From Staphylococcus shinii (GTDB lineage: Bacteria > Bacillota > Bacilli > Staphylococcales > Staphylococcaceae), in the NCBI RefSeq assembly GCF_017583065.1, contig NZ_JAGEVL010000003.1:310001-374000 (forward strand): 64,000 nt of DNA. Reading direction: 5' to 3'. Each line of letters opens with the position of its first letter. The stretch's first letter is position 1. This document shows, one piece after another, positions 61,844 through 64,000 of this stretch. Under the pieces are notes generated by a model. It was not told the origin of the DNA. It ran no database searches and was given only the letters and a program-made list of their open reading frames with translations. Position numbers and translations under genes: made by a program.

Positions 61844-61910
61844 TTTTATGCCTCCGATTAATTTAATGAGCTACAACGCATAGCGCGTTGTAGCGGTATA
61901 ATATTCAAAT

Positions 61911-63698
61911 TTATAGGTCTAAATCATCATTTGCTTCTTTTTCTTTCGCTTGTTTCATAAAGTTATTAAGCAAATCTGGATTTGTATTACCATCAAATTG
62001 CGGTGGTGTGTATGGTTCAGAATTTGAGCTTAAACCGAGAACAGATGCAAACTCACTAGGCAATATAAGATGGTAGAACAAGATCGTTTTTGTTTTGCCT
62101 TGAGTATCTTTGACATTACGTTTGATAGCTATCCGATCGGAATCCATCTGGATATATCCTTCTGCTCTTAAACTATCTATTACATTTTTTACATCTTGGT
62201 ATTGGTTTTCTTCCAACATATGTTTAAAAACATCTTTAAGCATCTTGACTTGAATGTGATCGTCTTTCAGCTCAATAAGGCCATAATTTTCAGTCATTAT
62301 GGAGAGTTTTTCATTTTCCGCAAACTTACTACGATTGCGTGCCACGAACTGAACTACACTATCAATCGCCTTGGCTCCCAAACTGCGCTCACTTATTGAA
62401 TCTACATGATAACTAACTAGGTACTCTCTAACTGCGACCAAATCGATAGGGGTTGCAATTACACGTTCTAATATTCGTGCTGATGTCGTTATTGTTGCAT
62501 AGCGTTTGAACATTCGAATACCTACATTGTTTGTTTCATTGTTAAGCTGTGCTTTGAACCAATCGTGTTCTTTATGAAACCACTTGATTACTTCAGATTC
62601 ACGATTTAGAAGATATTCAGCTACTAACGGCATTACGTGTCCATAATTTTTTGATGTTCCTTTTTTAATAGCATCTGCATTGTCAGCGCTTGTTGTAAAG
62701 ACATCAGAAATTTCTATGCATCTTGCTCTCAAACCATCATTTGCACTAGCATCTTTGAATATTGTGTGTTCTGCTGTACTAATCACACTAGATCCAAAGT
62801 GGTGAGGATTTTTTACATTTCCTTCTCGATTAGCACGTAGACGACCTTGCCCCTCTGCTAGGGAATAAAGTAAACCATTTGTATCTTTAAAGGTAGCTGC
62901 TGATAATTCATCTAAGGCAATAGGAACACCAAAGTTGTTACTTAAATATCCTTCAATTGCATTACGGGTGCCGTTCCAACCTCTGAATAATGTTTGGTCA
63001 CCTTTAGATGGATTACCTGCTATTGAAACTGCTAATGCCGCTGCAGTCGATTTACCCGTACTAGAGTTCCCCATAAATGAAAATATCGTGCCAAAATATT
63101 CGACTTCATGCTTTGTTTTTAAGAACGCAGTCACTAATGAAGAAACACCAAATATCACAGCAAGCTCCAGTAACAAGTTTCCTTTTACTTCATCAAGATA
63201 CATTTGCCACCAGCCTTCAAATGTACCTTTAGGTTGTAAGTCATACTTTGTTTCACAAATGATTTCATCAGCCTGAGACTGCTCGATGTCTTTTGAAAGA
63301 TATGGTTCATCTAATGAAATGACAGTACCTTCATCAGTACGTAAGACACCTACACCTGTATACAATGTAGAAATGGGCAGTGATTGACGCATTAATTGTA
63401 GTGCATTACCTAGCGATTTAATGTACTTTTCATTGATGCTGAACCCAAACATAACCAGTCTAGGTAACTTTTGTGTCGTTAGAATATCTGACGTTTCAAT
63501 ACGTTCAATATTTTTGCCATCCGTGATAGTCAATTTCTCAACCCCTGTAGTAGGGTCGAGAAATTTGTTTTCTATGATGATTGGACTAGATAAACGAATT
63601 ATCTTATCTTCGTCATTTTTGTTTTTTGCTCGAATAAGTTCATACCATGCAGTTGAATCTAACCAGTATGGATATTGCTTGAATATGTTGTTAGTCAT
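61911..63698 (-). CDS. cch: SCC MCM-like replicative helicase Cch
   Basis: 595 residues of the DUF927/Cch family. Walker A is Gly-Asn-Ser-Ser-Thr-Gly-Lys-Ser-Thr (about 210-218), and Walker B-like Pro-Ile-Ala-Leu-Asp-Glu-Leu-Ser follows near 259. The C-terminal region (about 470-540) is winged-helix-like. Work on SCCmec showed that Cch proteins are active MCM-like helicases and proposed that SCCs replicate after excision. Its start overlaps the stop of the upstream DUF1413 gene (TAATG). Confidence 0.92.
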   Translation of the reverse strand: MTNNIFKQYPYWLDSTAWYELIRAKNKNDEDKIIRLSSPIIIENKFLDPTTGVEKLTITDGKNIERIETSDILTTQKLPRLVMFGFSINEKYIKSLGNALQLMRQSLPISTLYTGVGVLRTDEGTVISLDEPYLSKDIEQSQADEIICETKYDLQPKGTFEGWWQMYLDEVKGNLLLELAVIFGVSSLVTAFLKTKHEVEYFGTIFSFMGNSSTGKSTAAALAVSIAGNPSKGDQTLFRGWNGTRNAIEGYLSNNFGVPIALDELSAATFKDTNGLLYSLAEGQGRLRANREGNVKNPHHFGSSVISTAEHTIFKDASANDGLRARCIEISDVFTTSADNADAIKKGTSKNYGHVMPLVAEYLLNRESEVIKWFHKEHDWFKAQLNNETNNVGIRMFKRYATITTSARILERVIATPIDLVAVREYLVSYHVDSISERSLGAKAIDSVVQFVARNRSKFAENEKLSIMTENYGLIELKDDHIQVKMLKDVFKHMLEENQYQDVKNVIDSLRAEGYIQMDSDRIAIKRNVKDTQGKTKTILFYHLILPSEFASVLGLSSNSEPYTPPQFDGNTNPDLLNNFMKQAKEKEANDDLDL

Positions 63699-63991
63699 TA
63701 GTTGTTACCGCCTTTCCAGTTACTTTTGTGACGCATTGGATTTGGTCCTGTTTTACGATACACTAAGTTCCCGTTGCTATTCTTACCAATAATGACAAAT
63801 GGAACACTTGGCGTGTTCTTTACAAAGTATGCAAACCAACGACCAACATCTTGTTGTACGTCAGTTGAACATGTAACGTTGGACGCCAAATTTAAATCGT
63901 TAAACGTAAAATCTTTACCAATTGCTAAATTAAAAGCAACACCACAAGCGCGTCTTTTTAACAAAAGAAAGCAATAACTTTTTTTGCTCAT
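63698..63991 (-). CDS. DUF1413-like SCC protein upstream of cch
   Basis: 97 residues with Phe-Thr-Phe-Asn-Asp-Leu-Asn, Val-Gly-Arg-Trp-Phe-Ala-Tyr and a late Gly-Lys-Asn-Ser-Asn-Gly-Asn-Leu-Val-Tyr. This pattern fits DUF1413; the LP1413 protein of other SCC elements, reported to bind single-stranded DNA, belongs there. Overlap with cch indicates joint function. The start at 63991 is near the window edge and the upstream region is missing. Confidence 0.65.
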   Translation of the reverse strand: MSKKSYCFLLLKRRACGVAFNLAIGKDFTFNDLNLASNVTCSTDVQQDVGRWFAYFVKNTPSVPFVIIGKNSNGNLVYRKTGPNPMRHKSNWKGGNN

Positions 63992-64000
63992 ATAAAATTC

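Noticed and set aside
49984-63991. Methicillin resistance (SCCmec)
   Set aside because: No mecA, mecR1 or mecI is seen in the visible part. The cassette continues past the window, so mec can be neither asserted nor excluded.

Overview
The window is a Staphylococcus chromosome segment that carries oriC. The gene order noc-rsmG-mnmG-mnmE-rnpA-rpmH-oriC-dnaA-dnaN-yaaA-recF-gyrB-gyrA, then nnrD-hutH-serS-azlCD-metX-gdpP-rplI-dnaB-purA, a tRNA pair, walRKHI, walJ and rlmH, is the standard staphylococcal order. GyrB carries Gly85 and Lys140, where S. aureus has Asp89 and Arg144. As I recall it, this pair marks intrinsic novobiocin resistance, so a member of the S. saprophyticus group (for example saprophyticus, xylosus, equorum, cohnii or nepalensis) is most likely. 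I cannot name the species.

Layout. 1-4312: left flank with a cytochrome-oxidase assembly fragment, a membrane XRE regulator, glpT and cstA. 4520-10250: minus-strand operon noc/rsmG/mnmG/mnmE/rnpA/rpmH. 10250-12590: bipartite origin with DnaA boxes on both sides of dnaA and a DnaA-trio before dnaN. 12590-34080: plus-strand housekeeping genes, including a serS T-box leader and a SAM riboswitch before metX. 34171-38235: accessory genes (MGT glycosyltransferase, MarR regulator, DHA2 efflux pump) around tRNA-Glu and tRNA-Asp. 38778-48282: the essential WalKR locus, interrupted between walI and walJ by a CcpA-box-preceded pair, a GPH symporter and a GH120 beta-xylosidase, which I read as a xylo-oligosaccharide uptake and hydrolysis module. 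48283-49544: a cluster of DnaA boxes, then rlmH.

49527 to the window end: a staphylococcal cassette chromosome (SCC) integrated at the 3' end of rlmH. It starts with three att-like 18-mers spaced exactly 102 bp apart. Its cargo is metal and metalloid resistance: cadD-cadX, arsRBC, and a second arsenical unit (66-aa ORF, second ArsR, ArsP-type permease, 45-aa protein with two Cys-Cys pairs) that shares three copies of one operator. The mobility core follows on the minus strand: a DUF1413 protein, Cch MCM-like helicase, an 85-aa ORF, a 21-aa ORF, ccrA, ccrB, the uracil-DNA glycosylase inhibitor SAUGI, a 33-aa ORF, DUF960, DUF1643, a RadC-like protein and a WYL regulator broken by one in-frame stop. 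The far att end and any mec genes would lie beyond 64000.

The most interesting unexplained signals are: the second arsenical regulon with its small Cys-pair protein; an iteron, palindrome and hairpin block after ccrB that looks like a replication origin for the helicase-bearing SCC and contains a near-perfect Noc-binding site; the DnaA-box cluster before rlmH; a parS-like site inside walK; and a multi-hairpin RNA-like leader before walJ.
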